A stretch of 64,000 bases of DNA from Sthenelais limicola (lineage: Eukaryota > Annelida > Polychaeta > Phyllodocida > Sigalionidae). The stretch covers positions 60,354,773 to 60,418,772 of the forward strand of contig OW804095.1 of NCBI GenBank assembly GCA_942159475.1. The letters run 5' to 3'. Each line of letters begins with the position of its first letter. Position 1 is the stretch's first letter. The notes below the pieces were generated by a model, which did not search any database, had not been told where the DNA came from, and worked only from the letters and a program-made list of their open reading frames with translations. Made by a program: the position numbers and the translations under genes. This document shows positions 37,401 to 49,433 of the stretch, piece after piece.

Positions 37401-40400
37401 TTGTGATGTTGGAAGGACGCTTTGTAAGCTAATATTATTAATGCCCAAGTCTACGTTAAGTTTACCCCGTGTGAAAAAAACGTATACAGGAAGCAGCTCT
37501 CGTCACCTGTAAGCCAACGTTTGTCACTTTAGCGTTAGCTCCATTTTATTTGTTCTTATATTATCTCTACCATATTTCCTTCACACACCACACAATAATC
37601 ATTTGCTTTGAACTCTTTACCTAGTATCAGACAAATGAAACCTTCATATTTCTATGCTGGTAGTGATGAGTATTTTATCAGGCCCTCGTGCACCATTATT
37701 ATAGGACCTATTCATGTACCTTGCATACAGGAACATGTATAGCCATATGCGTCTAATTTAAACTTAACATGAGTGCTAAATTTTGTTTCGGGAGATATTT
37801 GTTTGCAATGTTAGTAAAATGCCTTAATCGTTTTTGATCGTAACATCGTTTTGTCTGCACCAAAATAAATTGATTTTTTGTCTTGTATTCGAAATTAGTT
37901 TAAACTGGGAGACTTCCCCTCAGTGATGAAATTCAGGCAGTTTGTGAACGAAAATATTTTACCGACAATTGAACAGTTAAGGCACTCTGAAAGTGCCCAG
38001 GATATACAGAGACCGAAAGCAAGTTGATTATTACCTATAATGACCCAATCAAATTATTTCCTCTAGAATGCTTGGAAACCAATTTTATTATTCAATTATC
38101 TATGAATCTATTTAAAAAAAACATTCTGAATCTATCTTGAATATGTAACCAAAAGGAAAGTTTTCTGTCTCGATACTTTGCAACGTACATTAATTTTGAA
38201 TCCCAAAATATTTACAGCGAATGCGTTTAATTAACACGTTGTGCATTTCGAGTTTCCACCCTTATATACTGCCCCTTTTCTAAGAATAACTGCTGGTGTC
38301 AAAAGATCATGAGTTATTCATGAGTTATAAACCCCTTGATATAACTTCGCGTGCATGGCAATTGTAAAAGAATAGTCGAGTTTCCTTTTTTTCTGCTTTC
38401 CTATTGTTTGCGAGGCATGATCGCTTCTAAATCTGATTTAGTGGCTTGGTTCATCATCATAGATAACACCCATTTATTTTAGCTATTCTTCCTCCTTTTT
38501 GTGTTTGATAGAAGCTACCTCTTATCAATATTTCTTAAATCTCAAATACCTATTTGAATATATCGTAGATGATGCATTCTTTATGTCTTTTTTCATTTAT
38601 GCATTGTCCAGCTTTGACTATTTAAGAAAGATAAGTTTCACATTTTATGAGGGCCAATACTGACATGCCGTACACCCAAGTTGAAAATATTCATATGCAC
38701 ATCCCCATTGTAATTTAAACCTGAACGGCACACATAGTCTGATAAATCCTTTTTATATCTAAATGTAAAATCTAGTGGCACTACTGAGTAGTAGCGGTTT
38801 AGGGAATGGATAATGATGATACCGTACTCCCGATGCAATTCCATAGCATTCTCCTCACCTCTCAAAAATAGTGGTTCAAGAATTTGTATCTAAAATACAT
38901 ATATATCATTATCAGCTCTACAATATCAGTATTAAACATATATCCTGATTTTCATCTATTCACAGTTACCCACCAATGGTGATTATGATATAGCTGAACC
39001 TACAGCTGATGATATATATAAGGTAAAAAATAGTTACGTTACGTTACTCGTTAATTTGGCTATAACTATAAGTTAGTAAATAAGGATTGCCCCTTAATTG
39101 AGAGCTTAAATTGAAAAGAGTTTATGACCTCTAACTTTTCATTTTTGCAGGTGCCACAAAATAATCAACCAATCGAAAATAAACTACCGAAAGGTGTTCT
39201 CTATCAAGTAAGGAAATTATGGCTTTTGTTATCTTCTCTTCTGTACAACCACATGTATCACGTCTCCAGTGTTATGCTTCTAATGTAGCTGAATATAAGA
39301 CATTGAGGAATAATCCATTTCCTTTAACTTTACCATTTTCTTATCTCTTACCAATGTATTATCCACTTTTGCAGTCACCGAAAGGTATTCATTATGTGTT
39401 TAAATTGAAAATAAAAGGGTTGAAAGTGTGATGTTGGGGTGTCTACTGTCGTGATAATGCCAAGCAAATAATTTGTTGCAATAACGCCAAGTTTTTGGAT
39501 GGTTTGAGATGTTTTTGTTTGACAAACCCACTTTGAGTTGTGCCATGTATTTGTTAAGGATATATTTTTTTTAAATTCTTATGTTCCAAAATGGTTTATT
39601 GGAGACGGGTTTGTGGATCGATGTCGATATTGCAGTTTCTCAGTAAGGTGGGGGCGGGGGGGGGGGGGGATTTCAAACAGATTTTCTTATATTGATACTA
39701 GGAACTCGTCCTATTTTGTTAGTAACACTCATTCTCTTAGTCGACGGATTGTTTACTGTATTCAAATCCACGGGAATAAAGGGGACCGGATAACTGCATG
39801 TGGCATGAAGGTTACCATCTATACCTAAATCAATTGACGCATATAATTCATATGGAGGTAAACAACTGTTCTAGAGAAGTTTCTCCATATTTATTCAGGT
39901 ACAGGCCACCCACCCATACACTGGAGAAGATACAGATGAACTGACGTTTGAGGCGGGAGATATCATTAACGTCGTTCCCTACGATGACCCTGAAGATCAG
40001 GTAACCCCTTTCCTTCCTCTGCAACCTATGCATTGTTCCTATGCATAGCTTTCTTTTTTAAAACCAAAAAAAGAAAAGTATAATGATGCGTACAAATCAT
40101 CTGCTATTCGTACTATTATTAGAATCGAAAAGTTCCGTTTAATGGCAGTTTAAGTGTCTTTCATCTTTTTAAAATGCAAGTAGGATATTGCTCATTACTA
40201 GTATTTATTCAATTCGGTTTGAATGTGAAACTTGCTAGCACTTCTGGGGGTACATACAGTATATACAGACTAAATTATTTATTGACTCGACCCCATTTCA
40301 GCCAGCTTTTATCACAATATAGGCAAGATAATCTTCGATTCCCCCAAGTTGAAATCCTATGTGAATTTTACTTTTTGATGTATTAGAAATTTGTTTAAAC

Positions 40401-41629
40401 AAGTTATAAGTTTATTAAGTTAATCAATCATTTAATGAACTATTTTTCTGTTTAACTTTATAATCAGTTTAAGTTAATGTATATATTGTGCGTTTCCAAA
40501 GGAAACGAATTCTACGGTCAACTATTTGTGCGCAATGGCTAGATTATGAATATCAGACGTACTGTAATCTGAAATGCCTCGAATGTCTGTATTAGAAGAA
40601 CACAGGAGTGGAAGTAAAATTCAGTTTATTAACAACTAGGAAAGTTGCACACTCCCTGTTTACAAAGGCAGTTGGATAAACATGAAAGTACAATGCAAGG
40701 GAATTAGACATAAGACATCAAACAACATATTGTAATCTAATAATACACAATTGTCAATCAAGCAGTCCTTGCATAAGTGCAAAGTTAGTAGTGTTGGCAT
40801 GAATTACATCACACAGAGATGGGCATCCAGATATCCTCCCAGATAAGTGTCCACACTCCTCACACCAATCCTCAACCAACACCTCAAAATGTATCACATG
40901 AACTTGCTACTCAGGATGATTGACAGAATGGTACCCAATTCACTAACATTCACGATTTTTTTTTTAAAAAAATACCGTAGAATGTAAAAACTCAATGCAG
41001 GATCTGCCGTAGTCAACCATACATTCTTCCACCATACTTCCATCATATAAGAGAGTCCTTGCATCTATTAACGGAGGGTGTGTGTAACTATCAGATGCCT
41101 AGCTACCGTGGGTTAACTCAAAGCATGAGTACGGTTTCTGACCATTACACTATATAATATCTAACAGTAATATATATAACACTTATTCAATTAGTGAATA
41201 TAATCGTTTGGAATAGGGCATACATTGAAGAATTGTTGATTGAGGGATTTCGATGAAGGTTTTTCCCAGAAGAAAAAAAGGGACTCTTTTTGTTCGGATA
41301 TATGTTAGACTAGTGGGATGTAGCCGGGGACTGAGAGTTATGTCTTGGTCCAACCAATAGCTTTGGATGGGATATAGGTACGTGCTGTCACAAAATATCT
41401 TAGCCCTGGGTTGGGATCAGTACATGGGCTATAGGGAAAGTGCTGAATAAGATGGATGTAAGAAACAGCCGACGTTGATTCAATCAAAAGAAATGATAAA
41501 AAGTGTCTTCTCCTTTCTGTAGCAATAGCTAATTATTTATCTGTTATTTCTCAGGACGAGGGCTGGTTGATGGGCACGAAACTTGACGATAAGGGCGTCT
41601 TCCCAGCCAACTTTACCAAGAGAATCTAA
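25426..41629 (+). CDS. Amphiphysin/BIN1-family BAR-SH3 protein (first exon not found)
   Basis: Membrane-curvature protein. The BAR domain dimerises into a crescent that binds and tubulates acidic membranes, and the SH3 recruits proline-rich partners such as dynamin. Exons: 25426-25506, 28484-28538, 28702-28796, 29034-29129, 34772-34879, 35032-35117, 35372-35447, 35581-35660, 36178-36308, 36828-(36862, 36907, 36994 or 37018), 38966-39022, 39151-39207, 39899-40000, 41555-41629. All acceptors are AG, phases join without a shift, and TAA ends it at 41627-41629. Diagnostic residues are GKAD-T-DE-FEE in the first exon, [28 protein letters not shown], then [15 protein letters not shown] and FPANFTKRI. 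The total found is ~377-429 residues depending on the exon-10 donor; a start exon of ~25-30 residues is missing. The linker is short, with no LLDLD, DPF, FxDxF or NPF motif, unlike vertebrate AMPH and more like the fly protein. Assignment is secure at family level. Confidence 0.95.
25507..28483 (+). other. Amphiphysin intron (2,977 bp)
   Basis: Donor gtacgt, acceptor ttcag. No exon seen inside. It holds two adjacent AGATTAATCT palindromes at 27792-27812. Confidence 0.85.
27792..27812. promoter_or_regulatory. Paired AGATTAATCT palindromes (K50 homeodomain-like sites)
   Basis: Two 10-bp palindromes separated by one base, each reading TAATCT on both strands. This matches the core recognised by Otx/Pitx-type (K50) homeodomains. 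Function is inferred from the motif only. Confidence 0.35.
29130..34771 (+). other. Amphiphysin intron (5,642 bp), the largest in the gene
   Basis: Donor gtaact, acceptor tttcag. No coding exon is visible. It contains pyrimidine-rich tracts near 30440-30560 and 30890-30990 and a 103-bp foldback element at 33111-33213. Confidence 0.85.
33111..33213. mobile_element. 103-bp MITE-like foldback element
   Basis: The two ends are imperfect inverted repeats of ~31 bp; the shared core reads AGCCGATTCTCA at the left and its complement at the right, with TAAGGCCC and GGGCCTTTA at the outer edges. No coding capacity. It looks like a non-autonomous DNA-transposon derivative. Confidence 0.7.
35661..36177 (+). 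other. Amphiphysin intron (517 bp)
   Basis: Donor gtaagt, acceptor tgacag. Nothing else recognised. Confidence 0.85.
36309..36827 (+). other. Amphiphysin intron (519 bp)
   Basis: Donor gtatga, acceptor tttacag. Read-through of the preceding exon would stop at 36428-36430. Confidence 0.8.
36828..37082 (+). other. Possible alternative terminal exon of amphiphysin (BAR-only isoform)
   Basis: The reading frame entered at 36828 stays open to TGA at 37028-37030, and a canonical AATAAA lies at 37077-37082, 46 nt past the stop. If it is polyadenylated here, the product keeps BAR and part of the linker, ends ...[13 protein letters not shown] and lacks the SH3. No strong GT donor exists within the exon, which makes this reading more plausible. 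Confidence 0.5.
37083..38965 (+). other. Amphiphysin intronic sequence
   Basis: No exon seen. A G-rich run at 37194-37216 could form G-quadruplex structure. The acceptor is attcacag at 38965. Confidence 0.75.
39208..39898 (+). other. Amphiphysin intron (691 bp) with poly-G run
   Basis: Donor gtaagg, acceptor ttcag. Contains a near-continuous G tract at 39648-39669. The open frames inside are not conserved coding sequence. Confidence 0.85.
39899..41629 (+). other. Amphiphysin SH3-domain exons
   Basis: The end of exon 39151-39207 plus exons 39899-40000 and 41555-41629 encode a full SH3: ATHPY (the ALYDY position), [14 protein letters not shown], the conserved tryptophan in EGWLMG, and FPANFTKRI at the C terminus. 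Conserved aromatic and acidic positions for PxxP binding are present. As in other amphiphysins, the SH3 is the last thing in the protein. Confidence 0.93.
40001..41554 (+). other. Amphiphysin last intron (1,554 bp)
   Basis: Donor gtaacc, acceptor tttctcag. It splits the SH3 just before DEGWLMG. No exon or repeat recognised inside. Confidence 0.88.
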
Positions 41630-44600
41630 CATTAGGAGAAGGCTTTTACAGCCTGCGAATGATGCTTCATTTCAAGTGGACAACTTGGCCACCGTGGAAT
41701 AACAAGGAAGTTATAACCCAGAAGAAGAAAAGAAGAGGAAGAAAGGAGACTCTTTACAAACTAGATTCCTGTATCTAGATGTCTGTGACACTTTTTGTGA
41801 AAGTGGAACGGCCCTTTTTAACTCCAGTCTACGTGCGACCATCATTGTGAAGACTTCCTTTACCTTCCAGTCCTCAGGAGACGATTACTAGATACAGCTT
41901 GTGACAATATCATTTGCGTACGTGACAGCAAACCAGAGATGACAAGTCAAAACTGTTAAAAGACTCCATCACCCTATGTGGACATGATAGTATTAATTGA
42001 TATATATATATATGTAACTCTTCTTTAACTAAAACCGTCTTTAGTCGATCAGCAAGATCCTTCTAAGTAGTTGCAATATAAGATGTGTTCACCTGATGAT
42101 GTATGAATTGCATGTGTATAGTATGATATTCTTAACTACAAATACAATGACTAATCATTTCGCAAATCTTAATAATGCCCCGTAGACACGATTTCGCCTG
42201 ATTAATAAGCCTTAATGTAATTACTATGTGTTATTAACCATGAGTTGCTGTATCGTGATAATATATGATAATGATCGTTGTCCTAGGTAAATATTTGATG
42301 TTCAAGCCAATTATAGTAACCATTATTGTTGATAACTCGGCGATTTGTCAAGCATGATGATCTATCGGTATTTATTCCTTTTATATATAACATTTTCGTC
42401 AGGTACTATTTTAGTGATCCCATCGATGCGATTCCGCAGTGGTTGTTTTGTCATTGTGAAACAAGAAGAAAAAAACCTGCCAGAACGATATACGTAACCA
42501 ATTTATACAGTGTGAACGACGTACTTTGTGTGATTTGTTCGGCTGTACGTTTTTGGAATAACGTATTCTTTTTGGCTCGACCCTTAATTGTATTATCGTG
42601 ATTGTACATACCTTTGATATGTCTAGCACACTCGTTGCCGGTGCTCGATGATTGAAACCCGCCAATTATTTACAAAATATGAAACTACATTAATATTCAT
42701 AGAAAGCCGTGACTGCATGCTTGATTTTTTGTTTTTGACTTCGTCAGTCAAAAACGGCAATTCATGGCTGGCTATTTTTGTTAGGTTACGAATGCAAAGA
42801 AGTTGAATTATCTTGACGTTTTGGTCAGGTGTTAGAAATATAAACAGTGGAAAGATATGTTCATTTTCCCTTCAGTTGTTGCTCCCTCTGCTCCAAGTGT
42901 AATATATTGTGATCGTTGGCCTAGGCTGTCAGTGTCTTTTTTGTGGTCTGTAGCTCTAGTTGCTATTGTTGCAGTGGTCTTAGTAATATTAAAGATTGAA
43001 GATAAAATACACAATGGTTTGTAAACGTAATACCTATTAAAATGGGAACCAGTGTCTGCGTATTAATATTTCTCTTCTAATGGAAATGACACCAAGTCTT
43101 GCATCATAACTCTTGCGTAAAGCACTGCAAAAATATTTTATACCTATAAAATAAGAATCATTGATAGCATTTTCATTACTATCGTCATATTTTCTTCATT
43201 GGAAAAACAACTCTGTCATTTCATTAAATCTCATCTTCCCTAAAGGAATCTCGATCCAGAACAAAAGAACGCGTGTACCGTATGTTTATACGTCACCGAG
43301 CAAACAAGGTATTTGCAAATCGCTCATGAACAGTGAGCCAAGTATCTTGGCTTGATATTGATCGTTCTATGATCAACGTCCTATTCTTGACACTTTCACT
43401 TCCCTTGACCCCTTTTAGGGGCCCGTTTTCTGTTAGAAGTTATTACACCAAAATGCCATTCATCTTGCATATTCTATATTCTAAATTCTAAACTCAGCGA
43501 ACGCACTCATCAACTTTGCATTTCATGAAATATAATAAGGCCCTATTCTATTTTCGCCTTCCTCTAGAGGATCGTCTGAAGCGTTGGAATACTTTTCTTG
43601 TATTGTCCGTAAAGGAATACCGTATCCTCCGGGAGAGCAACATTTTTCTACTTAATTTTACTAAAATAATAGATGTACCTATGTTCCACGCAGTAAAATA
43701 GCGTCCTTGTATTTTAATATTTCCGTCTGTCTTGCGTTTACATTTGTGTCTATATGTCATACATGGATGTTTTGCTTGATCAACATAGTTTACTATTGTA
43801 GGCGTATACAAACTTGAAAATTGTGATTACCGTAGTAAGGAAAAAGGTCTTATATTTTGTCTGCTATCATTTTCCAATCAAATAAATCATTACATCTCTT
43901 AGCTTGCTAGAATCTTTAAACGATTTTGTCAAAAATTTGATGTTAGTGTAGTGCCACGAAGCTACAGCCATTCCATTTTCGAAGCCATAATGCTACAGGA
44001 GACATGATTAATGTTAGAGCAAAAATATTGCAAAGAAAATGAGAAGTATTGATCTAAACCATCAAAGACAATTCCAATTTGAATAAATTCTGAATTTACA
44101 TGAGCTTAGGTACAAAGCATGGAAAATGAGATGAAAGTTTCTGTGTGTCAAATCAAATGACCCTTTTATATAGTCACATTATCAGTGCTCAAGATATGTT
44201 TCCATCTTATGTTATGACTCACAAAGAGTCCATACTGTAAATTGGCTACCTCTTTGGCTGCTGCTTGCTCATTTTGGAAGTAAGTGAGATGGAAGTGACC
44301 ATGGTTTCGGAATAAATACTCATTCAATTTGCTCAAGACGTAATAACACTTCGGATGTCTGATTCGGTCTGTTTTGTTCGTGATGCCGGACCCCTTAAGA
44401 GTGTACTCTTTATAGGGGTATCATATCCATATGATTATAAGTATTTGTATTCTAGTTTAAAACTATTCTTGTTTTAAAACATTGTGTTAAGCGTGATCAC
44501 TTGTATGACTTAAACACTCTTCCTTTTTTTCGGTAGAGTGAATCTTCAAAATATGCTATTCATTTCCCGGACTATATAGAATATCAAAGCAAGTACTGTA

Positions 44601-45710
44601 TGTGTGGTGGATGTACTATAGACAATAGTGTATTGTCAGATCCTTAAACAATCATTAACGTTCAATTAGTGTTAACTAGATGTGAGGATTGGAGAAGAAC
44701 GTCATGAATTTACATACCTTTGAGACAAGTAATGGAAATGGTAAGAAACATGGACTGCATCCTCAGAGAAAGATGCGGTATTTGAATAAGTTTACTCTGG
44801 AATTCCATTTAAATTCCAACATTATTTGCTCGACGATGATTTTACTATTAAGCACTAAACCTATCGGTTTAAGTCACGAAAGAATGAAGACCAAGCCGTG
44901 TCGAGCTATAATTACCAGTAATATGGTGATAAGTTGTTTATTTAAGTATGACATGCCGTTCAGGTTCACTGTGTGCAATTATTTATGTTACCTGCAAAGC
45001 CTTTTATAACCACGTTCAAAATACATTGATAATTCTTCTGCAAATTGGAATAGAAAAGGACGAATTTCATTATTCTTTTTGGGGCATGGACAATCATATG
45101 CGTGTTTTTAAAATATGGGGACTGTTCATGTAGATTCAGTCTCCTTATTGAAACCCGAATTTATCGTAACGTTTCATCATAAATGGTTTCGGGCTTGCTG
45201 TCAGATGGAACCATCATAGATAGGGAAATATTGATGTTATTTATATGAAAGGATTGTCGGAGAATTATTGATCAAAATTGTTACACTCGTTTAAAGTAAG
45301 ACGGCAAAGAAACAGACTACCCCAATTAATTTCGGATTATGCAATTATTAATTGATATGTTCCATCATTCATATTATCTGTGGGTATAATAAATTACTAT
45401 TATCAAACTGCAGAAAGTATGATTTCGTAATGTGAATTTTAGGTTATGAAAATAATGCTCGTATTGTATATATGATGTATGTATGAATAGAATTAAAATG
45501 TATTGTTCACCTATTATAGCGAAATTGATATTTCAAATCGAATAATGACGAAAGTGGTAATGAGGTATAAGCGACCGTGCTAACAATTAAATATAAGCAT
45601 TCTGAACAACATATGTTGATATCGTCATACGATATTTATGTTTATTATAATCATAAGTTTATGAATGTTTACGAATGAGAACTATCACTCTGTGAAACTT
45701 TGTCAATAAA
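41630..45710 (+). other. Probable long 3' UTR / 3' flank of amphiphysin
   Basis: No coding exon. AATAAA hexamers occur at 43881, 44311, 45388-45393 and 45705-45710; the last sits in an ...tttgtcaataaaattta... context typical of transcript ends and is the best distal candidate. The true 3' end cannot be fixed without RNA data. Confidence 0.4.
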
Positions 45711-46311
45711 ATTTATTAAAAAAATAAAAATGTTCAAATCTGTCGCCAAATTTGTCACTATTGGACAGATGTTCCCTGTTACTAACCTTTCATCATTGCA
45801 CATTGTCCCTGCTGAAAGTTAGAACACAACAGTGCAGTATGTTTAATGAATATGACCTTATAACCCTTCCTCCTCCTAATGATCCTTTCCCATGTATTGA
45901 TTAAAGGCTCCGAATGTACTGCAGTCACTGCACTGCCAAGCTGTAAATACATCCGTCATGTTGGCGTAGATCTGCCTGCCTAGCCTTTTGTATGCATTTC
46001 ACTAATATACTGTATTAAATATTTAACTTCATGTTTTCTGGTTTGTTGTTCTTTATTCTTTTCTTGTTTGCGCTCCATAGAAACCGTTATGCTGAAATCA
46101 TAGATTTATTTTAAAAAAAGAAATAGCTTTAGTCAACTGAGAATAACAATGAAGAGTGATTGACCCATAAATGTGTAAAATATTCACCATTAAAGTTAAT
46201 GGCCTAAAAGCGATAACCTCAATACTACCCAGTTACGTGTGTGTGGTTAGGATGACCTCTGCTATGTGTTTGCCCTGCTGTGGGTTGGCAGGGAAATAGT
46301 TATAGCAAATG
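45711..46311. other. Intergenic sequence
   Basis: AT-rich, with no gene or clear repeat recognised on either strand. Confidence 0.5.
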
Positions 46312-46434
46312 GCCCGATGGAGGGTTCAAACTGATCGAGACCCATCAGAAAACGGGACGAACCCCGAAGGGGTGAGTTCCCGTTTTCTGATGGGTCGAGA
46401 TCAGTTTGAACCCGAACAGAGGGCCATTTGCTAT
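46312..46434. mobile_element. 123-bp foldback (near-perfect inverted repeat)
   Basis: Arms of ~58 bp begin ATAGCAAATGGCCC on the left and end GGGCCATTTGCTAT on the right, with a ~10-bp loop region around ACCCCGAAGGGGT. Only a few mismatches separate the arms. It has no coding capacity and fits a MITE-type element or a recent inverted duplication. Confidence 0.85.
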
Positions 46435-46680
46435 TTATTACACACTCTATTTGGATGTTAAAAGTAAATTTAACTTGTTAAGCCTATAGTTTAGCTCGAG
46501 GAGGCTTCATTCACCGCAATTTGTAGGCTAGGTTACGCGGTCGGGACGACGTCATCTGGCCTACGCTGCACCAATCAAATTGCGTCTTTGGCCGAACGGC
46601 ACACGTGAGCGGTTCGTATCATCCAAACGGCACCTTTCTAACTGCTCACGTGTGTAATAAAGAGTGGATATGAATCCCCT
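46435..46680. repeat. Second imperfect inverted-repeat segment next to the foldback
   Basis: TTTATTACACACTCT at the left edge is echoed by GTGTAATAAAGAGT at the right edge, and inner CGCAATTTGTAGGC pairs with GCCTAC...AAATTGCG. It may be the other part of one larger element with 46312-46434. Confidence 0.45.
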
Positions 46681-47244
46681 AATTTATACATGCGTCGAAC
46701 CTCGTAAGGTATGTGAGGTTTTGTGCAAGTGACGATGTTGAAGGACTTCCGCTGGACCGAGCTCATAGCTGCTGGGTCTTGGGGGATAACTGCCCTACGT
46801 TTGACACCAAATATGGAGTTTTATTTGTGTTTTTTTCGGTGATATGCCCATGATTCCGGGTCCCATAGAAACAGAAGCATCCTTCCTAGTGACATCGAGC
46901 TGACCTCCTCGGAGTCAAAGGAGGCCTCTGATGTGGGGCTTTTATTAGTGGCTGTTTGACATATGCCCTCTCGGCTCAGGGACCATTGGTCGTAGTTCAC
47001 CCCGTCTCACTCGTCCAGGAAAGCTACCACTTAATTGTACCAAACTCAGGAGGAAGATCTATTTATGCATGCTATCAGGACCAACGTACATTTCCTGCCT
47101 TCTCCAATAGCGGCAAATCAGTGTCTGACTGTCAGTTACCTTTGCCAAATAAATGGTTTACCAGGAACTAGTCTATTCGTCATCCACTTCCTCTTTCATG
47201 CACTGTGTCTCCATTTCCAAGTAGCAGCATCAACTGCTGGGTAC
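46681..47244. other. Intergenic sequence between repeat elements
   Basis: Nothing recognised. The open frames are short and unlike known proteins. Confidence 0.4.
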
Positions 47245-47427
47245 ATATTATGGAAAGCCATTTATACATAATATAACCCAAATGTACAGAATTTTAGTAA
47301 TACTTTTCCTAATTTACTTAACCATATTCCTGATTAGCCTTTTTCTCAGTGAACTGGCATCCTATTTCGGGAAAATTGGCCCAGCGCGTGGCCAATCCGG
47401 AATGTGCCCATATTATGGAAAGCCATT

Positions 47428-48495
47428 TATGTTCATATCGCCATAACTCTAAAACGGGAAGATTAGGATGCTGATCAGCAATAATGAAGTAAGAATAGCC
47501 ATAGAAAAAGCGTGCGGACTAGGAATTTTATTTCCTGTTCAGCTGCGGGATAGCACCCAACCCGCACTCTCCCTATTCTTCCAAAAAATTACATTTTAGG
47601 AATTAGCTAATCTTCCAGTTTCATAGATCCTGTCCAGCCATTAATAATTCCTGAACATCATCATGCTTCTCCTATTCTTCCCCGGCTTGGGCGCCATTCC
47701 GCAGAACGTTTTGCTGTTCAGCAATGTTGTAAATTTATAACGTGCCACCCCGCACCTGTTCAGCCTTCATGCACATTTCCTGATCACGATTATTAAGCAT
47801 TAGCCTCTTATGTACATATCACCATAACTCTAAAACGGCAAGATTAGCATGCTGATCAGGAATACAAAAGTAAGAATAGTCATAGAAAAAGCGTGCGGAC
47901 TGGGAATTTTAATTCCTGTTCAGCTGCGGGATAGCCCCTGACCTGCACTCTTCCTATTCTTCCAAAAAGTCACATTCTAGGATGGGGAAGAGAGAGCGGG
48001 AGATAGAGATGAGAGAGACACAGAGAGAGGGAGAGAGAAATGGTCCCCCTTCTTATGTACATATCCCCACAACTCTAAAACGGGAAGATTAGCATGCTGA
48101 TCAGGAATACAGAAGTAAGAATAGTCATAGAAAAAGCGTGCGGACTAGGAATTTTATTTCCTGTTCAGCTGCGGGATAGCCCCTGACCTGCACTCTTCCT
48201 ATTCTTCCAAAAAGTTATTTGAGGAGCAAAGGCCTTGCATTAATAAATTATTATTCCTTAAATGCTATTCAGGAATGAATATTGCTAGCTCCTATCCCGC
48301 ATGTGAGCCTATAGTATGGAAAGACATAACTCTAAGACAGGAAGATTAGGATGCTGATCAGAAAAGCAGAGGTAAGAATAGTCATAGAAAAAGCGTGCGG
48401 ACTAGGAATTTTATTTGCTGTTCAGCTGCGGGATAGCCCCCAACCCGCACTTTAAAATTTCCTATTCTTCCCCAAAGTTACATTTTAGGAATTAA
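47428..48495. repeat. Four-copy tandem array of ~180-bp hairpin units
   Basis: Copies at ~47428-47603, 47812-47983, 48054-48215 and 48317-48490 share CATAACTCTAAAACGGGAAG, AAAAAGCGTGCGGACTAGGA and CAGCTGCGGGATAGC. Spacers differ. A GA-rich microsatellite (47985-48040) separates copies two and three. Confidence 0.9.
47985..48040. repeat. GA-rich microsatellite
   Basis: Purine-only run of GAGAGA/GGGAGA units interrupted by a few T and C bases, inside the tandem array. Confidence 0.9.
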
Positions 48496-48600
48496 CTATT
48501 CTTTTAATTCTTAAAAAAAGGTTATTCAGAAATGAATATTGCTGATCAGTTCCTATCCCACAACTGAGACAAGAGACGTGTTGCTGATCAGCAGGGCAGA

Positions 48601-48624
48601 AGCCTACCACGGCCGTGGTAGGCT
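48601..48624. repeat. Perfect 24-bp palindrome
   Basis: AGCCTACCACGG is followed directly by its exact complement. The flanks TTGCTGATCAGCAGGGC and GTACTGCTGAACAGCAA extend the symmetry, making this the centre of a larger foldback in the 2.2-kb element. Confidence 0.95.
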
Positions 48625-48837
48625 ACCATCCCGGCCCTGTGTACTGCTGAACAGCAACTGTATAATGCTGAACAGGATTTCTGCTAGTCCTTTTTTACGG
48701 ATTGGCGATATGTACATAAATGGCTTTCCATAGCCTACTTGACTCTGATGAAATAGGATATATGTTAGCCTCATCTTTCCGAAACCTGCCCAACTCCTAG
48801 CCATCTCTTCAATAGGGATGGTCTGAGTTTGATTACA

Positions 48838-49433
48838 AAGGGAAGATTAGCTAAATATTAAAAAGCCCAATTTTGGAATTTTAGGAAGTTTCCAATTTGG
48901 TCTCTAAATCTCGGCTAACCCGGAAAATATTTCCCCAGTTTGCATGCATTTTCAATGGTTAATTCGTAAGTCATTTTCCTGGTTAGCCTACTAATTCTCC
49001 CGATTCATCACATGTATAATTGACCTTGTATAATTGACCTTCCATAGTTATTTATATCATATGAACTGATGTATCAAACATTTTACCATAGGAACATGAA
49101 GAATACCCCATTAAAAATATATTTAGAAGTATGGTAGTAATTGGTATTTTCCGAAGTAGTAGGGTGTCTAGAAAATTACATGTCAGCTCGGAGTGAATTA
49201 ACAAAAGCTATGCCCCAGTCAGGAATGAAGTCTAAATAGAAATGATGGAAAGGGAAGATTAGCTAAATATTAAAAAGCACAATTTGGGAATTTTAGGAAG
49301 TTTCCGATTTGGTTTCTAATTCTCGGCTAACCCAGAACGAAATTCCCCAGTTCGCATGCATTTTCAATGGTGAATTCGTCAGTCATTTTCCGGGTTAGCC
49401 TACTAATTCTCCCGGTTTGGGGTTAATCCATAA
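48838..49433. repeat. Two-copy ~190-bp direct repeat
   Basis: GGAAGATTAGCTAAATATTA begins both copies (48840 and 49251). Shared internal blocks include TTTTAGGAAGTTTCC, CTCGGCTAACCC, GCATGCATTTTCAATGGT and GGTTAGCCTACTAATTCTCC. GGAAGATTAG also starts the upstream 180-bp units, which suggests a common origin. Confidence 0.9.

Larger units (their letters stand above)
36178..39207 (+). other. Amphiphysin acidic linker exons
   Basis: Exons 36178-36308, 36828-~37018, 38966-39022 and 39151-39207 encode a D/E/S/P-rich linker ([46 protein letters not shown]). Short in-frame exons of 19 codons suggest alternative splicing. The 5' splice site of the 36828 exon is ambiguous. Phase-0 GT options end at 36862 (CAG|gtcaac), 36907 (ATG|gtagat) and 37018 (CTG|gttatc); a GC option ends at 36994. 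Confidence 0.75.
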
